DNA from: JABDIP01 sp965227455
GTDB lineage: Bacteria; Pseudomonadota; Alphaproteobacteria; DSM-16000; Inquilinaceae
Length of the DNA stretch: 64,000 nucleotides
NCBI GenBank assembly: GCA_965227455.1
Contig: OZ245752.1
Location: 4,526,001-4,590,000, forward strand
Direction of reading: 5' to 3'
Shown here: one piece after another, positions 7,074 to 16,371 of the stretch
Layout: each line of letters starts with the position of its first letter
Numbering within the stretch: the first letter of the stretch is position 1
Notes under the pieces: model-generated
The model's input: the letters and a program-made list of their open reading frames with translations, nothing else
What the model was told of the DNA's origin: nothing
The model's database searches: none
Made by a program: the position numbers and the translations under genes

Positions 7074-10051
7074 GGGATCCCACCGTCTACACCATCCCGG
7101 CCGGCCTGCCCTTCGTCGATGCGCTGGTGGTCGGTATCCTGAACCGCACGCGCGGCGACCCGTTTTCGCTGGGCCGGATGACGGTCCTGCTGCCGACCCG
7201 CCGCGCCTGCCGCAGCCTGCGCGAGGCGTTCCTGCGGGCCGCTTCTGGCCGCGACAGCCCCGCCCTGCTGCTGCCGCGCATGAGCCCGATCGGCGATATC
7301 GACCCGGAGGCGCTGGGACTGGAAGTCGAGGCGGTTCCGGGGATCGGGGCGCTGGACCTGCCGCCGGCGATCTCCGATACGCGGCGCGACCTGCTGCTGG
7401 GGCGGCTGATCCTGGCGCGGGACGATATGGACCTGGCGCCGGGACAGGCGGTGTGGCTGGCGGCGGAGTTGGGCCGGCTGATCGACCAGGTGGCGACCGA
7501 GCGCCTGGACTTCGCCGAACTCGCCAATCTGGTCCCGGCGGAGCTGGCGGAGCATTGGCAGAAGACGCTGCAGTTCCTGGAGATCGTCACCGCGCAATGG
7601 CCGGAGATCCTGGCCGCGGAAGGTGCCGTCGACGGCGCGGAGCGGCGCAACCGCATCCTCGATGCCCGGGCCGAGGCATGGCGGAAGGCGCCGCCCGCAG
7701 GCCCGGTGATCGCCGCCGGCTCCACCGGCTCGATCCCGGCCACGGCTGCGCTGCTCGACGTGGTCGCCCGGCTGCCCGACGGCTTGGTGGTGCTGCCGGG
7801 CCTCGATCGCGAGATGGATGACGAGAGCTGGGATGCGGTCGATGAGGGCCACGCCCAGTTCGGCATGAAACACCTCCTGACGCGGATCGGCCTCGACCGG
7901 GATGCGGTCGCCGATTGGCCACCGACGGTGCCGCCTGCCCCAGGGCCGCTGCCGGACCGGCTCCGGCTGGTCGGCGAGGTCATGCGGCCGGCAGCAACCA
8001 GCGAGCTGTGGCAGCGGATCGCGCCGCCAAATCGGCATGCGCTGGACGGGATCCTGCGGGTCGACTGCCCGACGCCGCGGGAAGAGGCCGGCGTCGTGGC
8101 GCTGATGATGCGCCAGGCCCTGGAGACCCCGGGCCGGACCGCCGCCCTGGTCACCCCGGATCGCGGCCTGGCGCGGCGGGTGGCGGCAGCTCTGGGACGC
8201 TGGGGCATCCGGGTCGACGACAGCGGCGGCCGACCCCTCGCCGATACCCCGGCCGGGACCTATCTGCGGCTGGTCGCCGAGTGCGCGGCGGGGGCCATGG
8301 CGCCGTCGGACCTGCTCGCCCTGCTGAAGCACCCCTTGACCGCCGGCGGCGAGCCGGCCGCGCGATTCCGGGCCCGGGTCCGCGACCTGGAGCGGGCGGT
8401 ATTGCGCGGTCCGCGTCCCGGGCCCGGCTTTGCCGGGATCGCCGCGGCGCTGCAGGCCGCGGAGGATGACCGGTTCGACGATGCCGCCGATCGGTCCGCC
8501 CTGCTCGAGTGGTGCGAGCGGCTGCGGTCGCTGTTCGGGCCCTTGCTGGCCTTCGAAGAGGGCGAAGCGGATGTGGGCGCATTGCTGTTGGCCCATCTGA
8601 CCGTGGCGGAATCGCTGGCGGCCGAGGAGGATGGCGCCGGCGCAGCACGGCTCTGGCGCCACGATGATGGCGAGGCGGCATCGGCCTTCGCCAATGATTT
8701 GCTGTCGGCGGCCGGCGGGTTCCCGCCCCTGTCGCTCGGCCAGTATCCGGCTCTGCTGGAGGCGCTGATGGCGGGACGGGTGGTGCGGCCGCGCTATGGC
8801 GACCATCCGCGCCTGTCGATCTGGGGGCCGTTGGAGGCGCGGCTCCAGCAGACCGACCTGCTCATCCTCGGCGGCCTGAACGAGGGCACCTGGCCGGCCG
8901 AGCCGGCTGCCGATCCCTGGATGTCCCGGCCCATGCGCCGGCAATTCGGCCTGCCGTCGCCGGAACGCCGGATCGGCCTGGCGGCGCATGATTTCGCCCA
9001 GGCGCTGGCGGCCCCCAACGTGGTGCTGACCCGGTCCGAGCGGGTCGATGGCACGCCGACCGTGCCGTCCCGCTGGCTGGCCCGGCTCGAGACGGTCGCC
9101 CCGGCCGAGATCATGAAGGAGATCCGGGCCGAAGGCGCCTATTGGGTCGCCTGGGCCCAGGCCCTGGACGCGCCGGACGCCGTGACGCCATGCCCGCCGC
9201 CGCGCCCCTGTCCGCCGGTCGCGGCGCGCCCGCGTCGGCTTTCGGTCACGGCGGTCGGGACCTGGATGACCAATCCGTATGCCGTCTATGCCCGCTATGT
9301 CCTGGGGCTGAAACCCCTGGATCCTATCGATGCCGATGCCGGGGCGGCTGAACGCGGGCAGGTGATCCACGAAGCGCTGAGTGCCTTCCTCCGGGCCGGT
9401 GACGGCGATGGGGATGCGCTGGACCGGCTGCTGCTCCATGGCGAAGCGGCCTTCGCCCAGCTTTCGGCGTGGCCGGAGGCCCGCGCCTTCTGGTGGCCCC
9501 GCTTCGAGCGCATCGCGCGATGGTTCGTGGCACAGGAGGGGAGCCGTAGGGATTCGGTCGCGCGATCGGCGACGGAAATCGAGGGTGCGCTGACGATGCG
9601 CGGTCCGCTTGGGCCGTTCGAGCTGACGGCCCGGGCCGACCGGATCGATCGCGGTACCGATGGCGCGTTCGAGATCATCGACTACAAGACCGGTGCGGTG
9701 CCGACGGACAAGCAGATCATCGCCGGCTATGCGCCGCAGCTTCCGCTGGAGGGGCTGATGGCGGCCGCCGGAGCCTTCGACGACCTGCCGGCGGCATCGG
9801 TGTCGGGGCTGGCCCATTGGCGACTGTCCGGCGGCAGCCCGGCCGGCGAGATCAAGGCGCCGAGGATCGCCGATGCCGCCACCTTGATGGCGCAGGCGGA
9901 GCGCGGCCTGAAGCGGCTGATCGAGCGTTTCGATGCGGCCGACACCCCCTATCTGGCCCGGCCCCGGCCGGATTTCGTGCCGCGCTTCGACGATTACGCC
10001 CATCTGGCCCGGGTGCTGGAATGGTCGGCCGGCGGCGGAGAGGCGGAATGA
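7070..10051 (+). CDS. addB: Double-strand break repair protein AddB
   Basis: AddB is the non-motor subunit of the AddAB helicase-nuclease, the alphaproteobacterial counterpart of RecBCD. The 993-residue length fits the family. The N-terminal half resembles an inactivated helicase (VLLPTRRACRSLREAF; GLNEGTWP; SRWLARLE). The C-terminal third is a PD-(D/E)XK nuclease domain with ERGQVIHEALSAFL (about 760) and FEIIDYKTGAVP (about 868-879) holding the catalytic D-x-K. The GTG start at 7070 overlaps the tsaE stop and gives VRDPTVYTIPAG; the frame is open slightly upstream but without conservation. The stop overlaps the addA ATG (ATGA). Confidence 0.93.
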   Translation: MRDPTVYTIPAGLPFVDALVVGILNRTRGDPFSLGRMTVLLPTRRACRSLREAFLRAASGRDSPALLLPRMSPIGDIDPEALGLEVEAVPGIGALDLPPAISDTRRDLLLGRLILARDDMDLAPGQAVWLAAELGRLIDQVATERLDFAELANLVPAELAEHWQKTLQFLEIVTAQWPEILAAEGAVDGAERRNRILDARAEAWRKAPPAGPVIAAGSTGSIPATAALLDVVARLPDGLVVLPGLDREMDDESWDAVDEGHAQFGMKHLLTRIGLDRDAVADWPPTVPPAPGPLPDRLRLVGEVMRPAATSELWQRIAPPNRHALDGILRVDCPTPREEAGVVALMMRQALETPGRTAALVTPDRGLARRVAAALGRWGIRVDDSGGRPLADTPAGTYLRLVAECAAGAMAPSDLLALLKHPLTAGGEPAARFRARVRDLERAVLRGPRPGPGFAGIAAALQAAEDDRFDDAADRSALLEWCERLRSLFGPLLAFEEGEADVGALLLAHLTVAESLAAEEDGAGAARLWRHDDGEAASAFANDLLSAAGGFPPLSLGQYPALLEALMAGRVVRPRYGDHPRLSIWGPLEARLQQTDLLILGGLNEGTWPAEPAADPWMSRPMRRQFGLPSPERRIGLAAHDFAQALAAPNVVLTRSERVDGTPTVPSRWLARLETVAPAEIMKEIRAEGAYWVAWAQALDAPDAVTPCPPPRPCPPVAARPRRLSVTAVGTWMTNPYAVYARYVLGLKPLDPIDADAGAAERGQVIHEALSAFLRAGDGDGDALDRLLLHGEAAFAQLSAWPEARAFWWPRFERIARWFVAQEGSRRDSVARSATEIEGALTMRGPLGPFELTARADRIDRGTDGAFEIIDYKTGAVPTDKQIIAGYAPQLPLEGLMAAAGAFDDLPAASVSGLAHWRLSGGSPAGEIKAPRIADAATLMAQAERGLKRLIERFDAADTPYLARPRPDFVPRFDDYAHLARVLEWSAGGGEAE

Positions 10052-13000
10052 GCGGCGCGGCGCGACCCCTGCAGCCGGAGATCGCCCAGCGCAGCGCCTC
10101 CGATCCCGAGGTTTCCGCCTGGGTGGCGGCGTCGGCCGGCACCGGCAAGACCAAGGTGCTGACCGACCGGGTGCTGCGGCTGATGCTGGCCGGCACCGAT
10201 CCGGAGAAGATCCTCTGCATCACCTTCACCAAGGCGGCGGCGGCGGAGATGGCGATCCGCATCAGCCAGACCCTGGGCGGCTGGGCGGTGATGGAGGATG
10301 GAGAGCTTTCCCTGGCGCTGGCCGATCTGACCGGCGCCCGGCCGGATCGCGACACGGAGGACCGGGCCCGGCGCCTGTTCGCCCAGGTGCTGGACGCGCC
10401 CGGCGGCATGAAGATCGAGACGATCCATGCGCTGTGCCAATCGCTGCTGCGGCGCTTCCCGCTGGAGGCCGGCCTGCCGCCGCATTTCGACCTGCTGGAC
10501 GAGCGCAGTGCGGCCGAGCTTCTCGCCGAGGCGCGACAGCGCATCCTGCAGGACCCCGACCTCTTCGTCGGCCCGTCCCTTGCGGCGGTTGCGGGGCTGG
10601 TCAATGCCGAAACCTTCGGTGAGTTGATGGCCGCCCTGTCCCGGGAACGCGGCCGGCTTGCGCGGCTGCGCGACGAGCACGACGGGGTAGAGCGGCTGGT
10701 CGCGGCGGTCCGGGGCCATCTGGGTCTCGCGCCGGACGAGGATCGGGAGGCCATCCTGGCCGCTGCCGCCGCCGATGGCGCGTTCGACCGGTTGGCCCTG
10801 ACGGGGGCGGCGGAGGCCCTGCTGGACGGCTCCAAGACCGATATCGGCCGCGGCGGGGCGATCGCCGATTGGCTGGGCGCCTCGCCGGAGGTACGGGCCG
10901 ACGGCTTCGACACCTATGCGGCGGCATTCCTGACCGCCGATGGCGGCATCCGCAAGACGCTGGTGACCAAGAAGACCGACGCGGCTTATCCCGGTACGGC
11001 GGACGCGCTGCAGGCCGAGGGGGCACGGGTCCTGGCCGTCATCGAGCGGTGCAATGCGGCGGCGGTGGCCGATGCGACCGGAGCGCTGCTGACTGTCGGG
11101 ACCGCCTTGGTGGACGCCTATGAGGAGGAGAAGCGCCGCCGGGCCCTGCTGGATTACGACGATCTGATCCTGCGGACTGCCGCCTTGCTGAAACGAGAGG
11201 GCATCGCGCCCTGGGTGCTGTTTAAGCTGGATGGCGGCATCGACCACATCCTGATCGACGAGGCCCAGGACACCAATCCGGAGCAATGGGCGGTCGTCCA
11301 GGCGCTGAGCGAGGAGTTCTTCGCTGGCGAGGGTGCCGGGGATATGGATCGGACAGTCTTCGTGGTGGGCGACGAGAAGCAGTCGATCTTCAGCTTCCAG
11401 CGCGCCGACCCGACCGCCTTCGCGCGCATGCGCGCGGCCTTCGACGCCAGGATCGACGATGCCGGGAAGGCCCTGCGCCAGGTGGCGCTGTCCATCTCCT
11501 TCCGCTCGACAGCGGCGGTGCTGGATGTGGTCGATGCCGTCTTTGCCCGCAACGAGGCCGGCGACGGCGTTGCCGGCGAACCGGACACGGCGATCCGGCA
11601 CATCCCATACCGGCGCGGCGCCGGCGGGCTGGTCGAGCTGTGGCCGCCGGTGGGCCCCGAGGCCGTCGATGAGACCGAGCCCTGGTCGCCGCCGATCGCC
11701 CAGGGCGCCGGCGACGACCCGGCGGCGCGGCTGGCCCGCCGGATCGCCGATACGGTGCATGGCTGGATTTCCGGCGGCGAGATCCTGGAGGCCCACGGAC
11801 GGCCGATCCATGCCGGCGACGTGCTGGTGCTGGTGCGCACCCGCAACCGGTTCTTTGTCGAGCTGGTGCGGGCGCTGAAGGCGAAGGGCATCGACATCGC
11901 CGGCGTCGACCGCATGGTGCTGACCCATCAGCTGGCTGCGATGGACCTGATCGCGCTGGCCGAATTCCTGCTGATGCCCGACGACGATCTGACCCTGGCG
12001 ACGGTGCTCAAGGGTCCGCTGATCGGGCTTTCCGAGGACCGGCTGTTCGCTCTCGCCCATGGCCGGGGCGGCCGGCTGTGGTCGGCTCTGCGCGGCAATT
12101 CCGACCTCCGGGAGGTGGCGGATTACCTGTCGGGGCTGCTGGCCGAAGTGGATTTCCTGCCGCCCTACGAGCTGTTCTCGCGGGTGCTGGAGACGACCTG
12201 CCCGGCCGATCCGGTCAGCGGCCGCAAGGCGATCCTGTCGCGGCTCGGCGACGAGGCGGTCGATCCGCTGGACGAGCTGCTGGCCCTGGCGCTGGCCTTC
12301 GAAATCGGCCAGCCGCCGTCCTTGCAGCGTTTTCTGCATTGGCTTGCCGCCGGCGAGGCCGAGATCAAGCGGGAGATGGAGCAGGGCCAGCTGCGCCGGG
12401 TGCGGATCATGACCGTTCATGGTGCCAAGGGCCTGCAGGCTCCCATCGTCATCCTGCCCGAAACCATGTCGGTGCCGCGCAAGAGCTCGCAGATCCTATG
12501 GCCGGATGATGCATTGCCGGTGCCGCTATGGCCGCCGCGCCGGGCCGTGGAAGACCCGGAATCGCGGGCGGCGCGGCAACGGGCGAACCAGCGCCGCGAC
12601 CAGGAATACCGGCGACTGCTCTATGTGGCGCTGACCCGTGCGGAGGACCGGCTCTACATCTGCGGCCATCACGGCGTTCAGGCCCCGGCCGCCGGCTGCT
12701 GGTACGAACTGTGCCGCGATGCGCTCGAAGGACTGGCCGGGGCGGAACGCCGCGCCGTGCCGGATTGGGATGGCGAGATGCTGCGGTACCGGATACCCCA
12801 GACGCGGCCGGTTGCCGCCTTGGAATTCGATGCGGGCGTCGTGCCGCCCGCGCTTCCGGACTGGGCGCGGACGCCGCCGGCGCCGGAACCGGAGCCGCCA
12901 CGTCCCCTGGCGCCGTCGCGGCCCAGGGACGCGGAGCCGGCGGTCCGGTCGCCCTTCGGGGAGGAGGGCGAACGGTTCCGGCGGGGGCTGATCATCCATA

Positions 13001-13464
13001 CCTTGCTGCAAACCCTACCCGACCTCGATGATGCCGCCCGGCGCCTGGCCGCCGAACGGTTTCTGGCGCTCGACTCCCACGGCCTGACGCCGGATCAGCA
13101 GGCGGAGATCGCCGATGAAACGCTGGCGGTCCTCCAGACAGCCGAGTTTGCCCCCCTGTTCGCGCCCGGCAGCCTGGCGGAGGTGCCGGTCGTCGGATTG
13201 GTTAACGCGCAGCCGGTATCCGGGCAGATCGACCGGCTGGTGGTGACCGACGACTCGGTGTTGATCGTCGATTACAAGAGCAACCGGCCGCCGCCGGACA
13301 CGGTCGAGGCGGTGCCGCCGGTCTATCTCGGCCAGATGGCGGCCTACCGCGCGGTATTGCGGGAAATCTACCCGGACCGGCCGGTCTCCGCGGCGCTTTT
13401 GTGGACCGATGGGCCGCGGCTGATGGCTTTGCCGGGCGCGCTGCTGGATCGGTGGGCGCCTTGA
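10048..13464 (+). CDS. addA: Double-strand break repair helicase AddA
   Basis: AddA is the ATP-driven 3'-5' helicase and second nuclease of AddAB, resecting double-strand ends up to Chi-like sites for RecA loading. The 1138-residue protein has UvrD-type motifs: Walker A AASAGTGKTKVL (28-38), CITFTKAAAAEM (motif Ia), DHILIDEAQDTNP (about 402-414, motif II), VVGDEKQSIFSFQRA (motif III), ITVH-like RIMTVHGAKGLQ (motif V) and RRLLYVALTRAEDRLY (motif VI). A C-terminal PD-(D/E)XK nuclease carries VLIVDYKSNRPP near residue 1071. The ATG at 10048 overlaps the addB stop. Confidence 0.95.
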   Translation: MSGAARPLQPEIAQRSASDPEVSAWVAASAGTGKTKVLTDRVLRLMLAGTDPEKILCITFTKAAAAEMAIRISQTLGGWAVMEDGELSLALADLTGARPDRDTEDRARRLFAQVLDAPGGMKIETIHALCQSLLRRFPLEAGLPPHFDLLDERSAAELLAEARQRILQDPDLFVGPSLAAVAGLVNAETFGELMAALSRERGRLARLRDEHDGVERLVAAVRGHLGLAPDEDREAILAAAAADGAFDRLALTGAAEALLDGSKTDIGRGGAIADWLGASPEVRADGFDTYAAAFLTADGGIRKTLVTKKTDAAYPGTADALQAEGARVLAVIERCNAAAVADATGALLTVGTALVDAYEEEKRRRALLDYDDLILRTAALLKREGIAPWVLFKLDGGIDHILIDEAQDTNPEQWAVVQALSEEFFAGEGAGDMDRTVFVVGDEKQSIFSFQRADPTAFARMRAAFDARIDDAGKALRQVALSISFRSTAAVLDVVDAVFARNEAGDGVAGEPDTAIRHIPYRRGAGGLVELWPPVGPEAVDETEPWSPPIAQGAGDDPAARLARRIADTVHGWISGGEILEAHGRPIHAGDVLVLVRTRNRFFVELVRALKAKGIDIAGVDRMVLTHQLAAMDLIALAEFLLMPDDDLTLATVLKGPLIGLSEDRLFALAHGRGGRLWSALRGNSDLREVADYLSGLLAEVDFLPPYELFSRVLETTCPADPVSGRKAILSRLGDEAVDPLDELLALALAFEIGQPPSLQRFLHWLAAGEAEIKREMEQGQLRRVRIMTVHGAKGLQAPIVILPETMSVPRKSSQILWPDDALPVPLWPPRRAVEDPESRAARQRANQRRDQEYRRLLYVALTRAEDRLYICGHHGVQAPAAGCWYELCRDALEGLAGAERRAVPDWDGEMLRYRIPQTRPVAALEFDAGVVPPALPDWARTPPAPEPEPPRPLAPSRPRDAEPAVRSPFGEEGERFRRGLIIHTLLQTLPDLDDAARRLAAERFLALDSHGLTPDQQAEIADETLAVLQTAEFAPLFAPGSLAEVPVVGLVNAQPVSGQIDRLVVTDDSVLIVDYKSNRPPPDTVEAVPPVYLGQMAAYRAVLREIYPDRPVSAALLWTDGPRLMALPGALLDRWAP

Positions 13465-13490
13465 CCTTTGATGAACGCGACCCCTAATTT
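13461..13490 (+). promoter_or_regulatory. Candidate promoter for trxA
   Basis: TTGACC (13461-13466) and TAATTT (13485-13490) are separated by 18 bases, resembling -35 and -10 boxes. They begin at the addA stop codon and lie 74 bases before the trxA start, so trxA may have its own transcript. Confidence 0.35.
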
Positions 13491-13563
13491 AGCGTCTGTC
13501 CACGCCCGAAAGGGCCAGCCGCTGCCCGCCTCTAGCGCGGCGCTGGAGTGTAAAGGAACGACA

Positions 13564-13887
13564 ATGAGCAGCCCCAAAGCCGTTAGCGATGACAGCTTCG
13601 AGACCGATGTTCTGGAGTCCTCCACTCCGGTCCTTGTCGATTTCTGGGCCGAATGGTGCGGGCCCTGCAAGATGATCGCACCGGCCCTGGAAGAGCTGGC
13701 CGGCGAGATGGGTGAGCGGATCACCATCGCCAAGGTCAATATCGACGACAATCCCGGCGTGCCGTCGAAATACGGCGTGCGCGGGATCCCGACCCTGATG
13801 TTGTTCAAGGACGGCCAGGTCGCCGCCACCAAGATCGGTGCTCTGCCGAAAAACGCTCTTTATCAATGGGTTGAATCTGTTCTTTAG
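13564..13887 (+). CDS. trxA: Thioredoxin 1
   Basis: Thioredoxin is a small cytoplasmic disulfide reductase. The 107-residue product has the catalytic WCGPC motif at 31-35 in the usual VDFWAEWCGPCKMIAP context, the conserved cis-proline segment RGIPTLMLFKDGQ, and the C-terminal GALPKNALYQWVE helix. The ATG at 13564 follows AAAGGAAC, a good ribosome site; the frame is open for 32 codons upstream without conserved residues. Its position after addA is the normal alphaproteobacterial arrangement. It converges on folC with 34 bases between stops, where CAATCT and AGATTG form a weak inverted repeat. Confidence 0.96.
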   Translation: MSSPKAVSDDSFETDVLESSTPVLVDFWAEWCGPCKMIAPALEELAGEMGERITIAKVNIDDNPGVPSKYGVRGIPTLMLFKDGQVAATKIGALPKNALYQWVESVL

Positions 13888-13921
13888 AGCAATCTATTAG
13901 AACAGATTGGCGGATCGCCCG

Positions 13922-15337
13922 TCAGGCGTGGTCGCAAAGAACCTGTCCGGCCAGATAGAGCGATCCTGAAATCAGCACGCGGCTTGGCGTGGGATGTGCC
14001 TTGAGAATCGCCTCGACCGCGGCCGGCAATGACTCTGTCGGGGCGAATTCCGGATCCACGACCTCGAGGATCGCATCGATGGCATTCGGCAGCGAGTCGG
14101 ACGTGGCAACGTTGGAAACCCCGACCTCGCGCGCCGCGGTGGCCAGGTCGGCTGCCGACAGAGTCGCCGGCTCGCCGGGAATGGCAATGGCCTGAAGGCT
14201 GGAGACAAAAGGCGCCAGCGGCCGCAGCAGGTCGCGCGGGTCCTTGGTCGACAGGATACCGACCACAAGATGCGTCGGCCGGCGTTGGAGCCCGCCCAGC
14301 CATTCCGCGACCACCTCGCCGGCGCTGTCATTGTGGCCGCCGTCGAGCCAGAGCTCCCAGTCGGCCGGTAGCCGTTCGACCAGCGGTCCCCGCGTCAGCC
14401 TCTGCAGCCGGGCCGGCCATTCGGCCGATGTCAGGCCGGCGGCCAGGGCGCTCACCGGCACATCGAGTCCATCCAGCTTGCGCAGGCAGAGCACCGCGGC
14501 TGCCGCGTTCTGTATCTGGTGGGCGCCGGTGAGGTTCGGGCGCGGCAGGCGGATCTCCTCCTCCCCGATCCAGACGCTCATCCCGTCGTCATGGATCTCG
14601 GTGTGCCAGTCGGCGCCGAAGGCGAGCAGCGGCGCCCCGATCTCCAACGCCCGCTTGCGAATCGTCGCGACCACCTCTTGCGAGCGCTGCGGCGCCAGGA
14701 CAACCGGCACGCCGGGCTTCAGGATGCCCGCCTTCTCCGCCGCGATCTCGGCAAGGGTGCCGCCCAGGAACTGCATGTGGTCCATGGAGATGCGCGTGAT
14801 GGCGGTCATCGCCGGATGGTCCACCACATTGGTGGTGTCCAGGCGGCCGCCGAGCCCGGTCTCGAGCAGCAGCACGTCGCCCGGCGTCTCCGCATAGGCC
14901 AGGAAGGCGGCGGCTGTGGTGATCTCGAAGAAGGTGATCTCCGCACCGGCATTGGCGGCCTCGGCGCGCTCCAGCACGTCGATCAGGTATTCGTCGGAGA
15001 TCAGCGCGCCGGCCAGCCGGATACGCTCGTTGAACCGCACCAGGTGCGGCGAGGTATAGGCGTGCACCCGATAACCGGCGGCCTCCAGGCAGGCCCTCAG
15101 GAAGGCGACGGTCGATCCCTTGCCGTTGGTGCCGGCGACATGGATCACCGGCGGCAGCTTGCGATTGGGATGGCCGAGGGTCTCGAGCAGCCGTTCGATG
15201 CGCTCCAGCGACAGGTCGATGCGCTTGGGATGCAGCGCCAGCAACCGGTCCAGCACCGCGTCTACCGCCGGCGCATTGCTTTCAAACTGAGCGGAGATAG
15301 CGCAGCCCTCATCCTCTGCCGTGCCGAGGGTGATCAC
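13922..15337 (-). CDS. folC: Bifunctional dihydrofolate synthase / folylpolyglutamate synthase
   Basis: FolC joins L-glutamate to dihydropteroate and then extends the gamma-glutamyl tail of folates, using ATP. The 471-residue protein has the Mur-ligase-type P-loop HVAGTNGKGST (66-76), the substrate loop YTSPHLVRFNERIRLAG, the FFEITTAAAFLAYAE segment, LLLETGLGGRLDTTNVV, and ISMDHMQFLGGTLAEIAAEKAGI with the carbamylated lysine region. The C-terminal domain starts near WELWLDGGHNDSAG. It is the last gene of the trpBA-accD-folC block. An alternative start (MTAPARW-like frame) is a shadow. Confidence 0.95.
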   Translation of the reverse strand: MITLGTAEDEGCAISAQFESNAPAVDAVLDRLLALHPKRIDLSLERIERLLETLGHPNRKLPPVIHVAGTNGKGSTVAFLRACLEAAGYRVHAYTSPHLVRFNERIRLAGALISDEYLIDVLERAEAANAGAEITFFEITTAAAFLAYAETPGDVLLLETGLGGRLDTTNVVDHPAMTAITRISMDHMQFLGGTLAEIAAEKAGILKPGVPVVLAPQRSQEVVATIRKRALEIGAPLLAFGADWHTEIHDDGMSVWIGEEEIRLPRPNLTGAHQIQNAAAAVLCLRKLDGLDVPVSALAAGLTSAEWPARLQRLTRGPLVERLPADWELWLDGGHNDSAGEVVAEWLGGLQRRPTHLVVGILSTKDPRDLLRPLAPFVSSLQAIAIPGEPATLSAADLATAAREVGVSNVATSDSLPNAIDAILEVVDPEFAPTESLPAAVEAILKAHPTPSRVLISGSLYLAGQVLCDHA

Positions 15338-15396
15338 GGCGGACGCCTGATTACACCTCCGGGACGGCCGGGGCCACTAGAATATGGTGCGTGCGG

Positions 15397-16353
15397 CTAC
15401 TCGGCCGGGGGCGGCTGCTCCACCGGTCCGGTCACCTGCAGGGTGCCGGCCGGGACGTCTCCGCGGGACTCGTCGAGGGGCAGGTCGACCACCTCGGCCG
15501 GCGGCAGCGGCCGACGCAGCAGGTCCAGAACCCGCGCCAGGGTCTCGCGCAGCTCGCTGCGGCGCACGACGATGTCCACCATGCCGTGCTCCAGCAGGTA
15601 TTCCGCCCGCTGAAAGCCCTCCGGCAGGGTCTCGCGGATGGTCTCCTCGATCACCCGGGCGCCGGCGAAGCCGATCTGCGCCCCGTGCTCGGCGATGTGG
15701 ATATCGCCCAGCATGGCGAAGGAGGCGGTGACGCCGCCGGTGGTCGGGTCGGTCAGGATGACGATGTAGGGCAGGCCGGCTTCCTTGACCTGCTGCACCG
15801 CGATGGTGGTGCGCGGCATCTGCATAAGCGACAGGATGCCTTCCTGCATGCGGGCGCCGCCCGAGGCCGGAACGACGATCAGCGGCGCCTCCTGCAGCCG
15901 GGCCAGGTTGGCCGCCGCCAGCATGGCCTCGCCGACCGCCGTGCCCATGGAGCCGCCCATGAAGCCGAAATCGAAGGCGGCGATCACCGAATTCATGCCG
16001 CCGATGGTGCCGTGCGCGACCAGGATCGCATCCTGATGGCCGGATTTGGACTGGGCGTCCCGCAGCCGGTCGGAATAGCGCTTGGTGTCGCGGAATTTCA
16101 GCGGATCGGCCGGGGGCTTCGGCAGCTCGATGGTCTCGTATTTGCCGTCGTCGAACAGCATTGCCAGCCGGTCCTCCGGCTTGAGGCGCATATGGTGGCC
16201 GCAATGCTGGCAGACATGCAGGTTCTGCTCCAGGTCGCGATGGAAGATCATCGCTTCGCATTTGGTGCATTTGTGCCAGAGGTTGTCGGGCACGTCGGGC
16301 TTGGCGACGAGCGCGCGGATCTTCGGGCGTACGAAGTTGCTCAGCCAACTCAT
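15397..16353 (-). CDS. accD: Acetyl-CoA carboxylase carboxyltransferase subunit beta
   Basis: AccD pairs with AccA to transfer the carboxyl group from carboxybiotin to acetyl-CoA, giving malonyl-CoA for fatty acid synthesis. The 318-residue product has the N-terminal C4 zinc ribbon (Cys29, Cys32, Cys48, Cys51 in KCTKC and CQHCGHH) and the crotonase-like core with MGGSMGTAVGEA, PASGGARMQEGILSLMQM, LTDPTTGGVTASFAMLGD and GFAGARVIEETI. The C-terminal tail is proline- and glutamate-rich, as often seen. It lies 18 bases after trpA on the same strand, the standard alphaproteobacterial order. Confidence 0.97.
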   Translation of the reverse strand: MSWLSNFVRPKIRALVAKPDVPDNLWHKCTKCEAMIFHRDLEQNLHVCQHCGHHMRLKPEDRLAMLFDDGKYETIELPKPPADPLKFRDTKRYSDRLRDAQSKSGHQDAILVAHGTIGGMNSVIAAFDFGFMGGSMGTAVGEAMLAAANLARLQEAPLIVVPASGGARMQEGILSLMQMPRTTIAVQQVKEAGLPYIVILTDPTTGGVTASFAMLGDIHIAEHGAQIGFAGARVIEETIRETLPEGFQRAEYLLEHGMVDIVVRRSELRETLARVLDLLRRPLPPAEVVDLPLDESRGDVPAGTLQVTGPVEQPPPAE

Positions 16354-16371
16354 GACAGGACCCTCCGGCGA

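Noticed and set aside
6806..10003. 1065-residue minus-strand frame opposite addB
   Set aside because: It is a GC-driven shadow rich in Arg, Pro and Gly without any domain; addB on the other strand has clear motifs and coupled starts.
9994..12420. 808-residue minus-strand frame opposite addA
   Set aside because: Same shadow effect; no recognisable family, while addA shows all helicase motifs.
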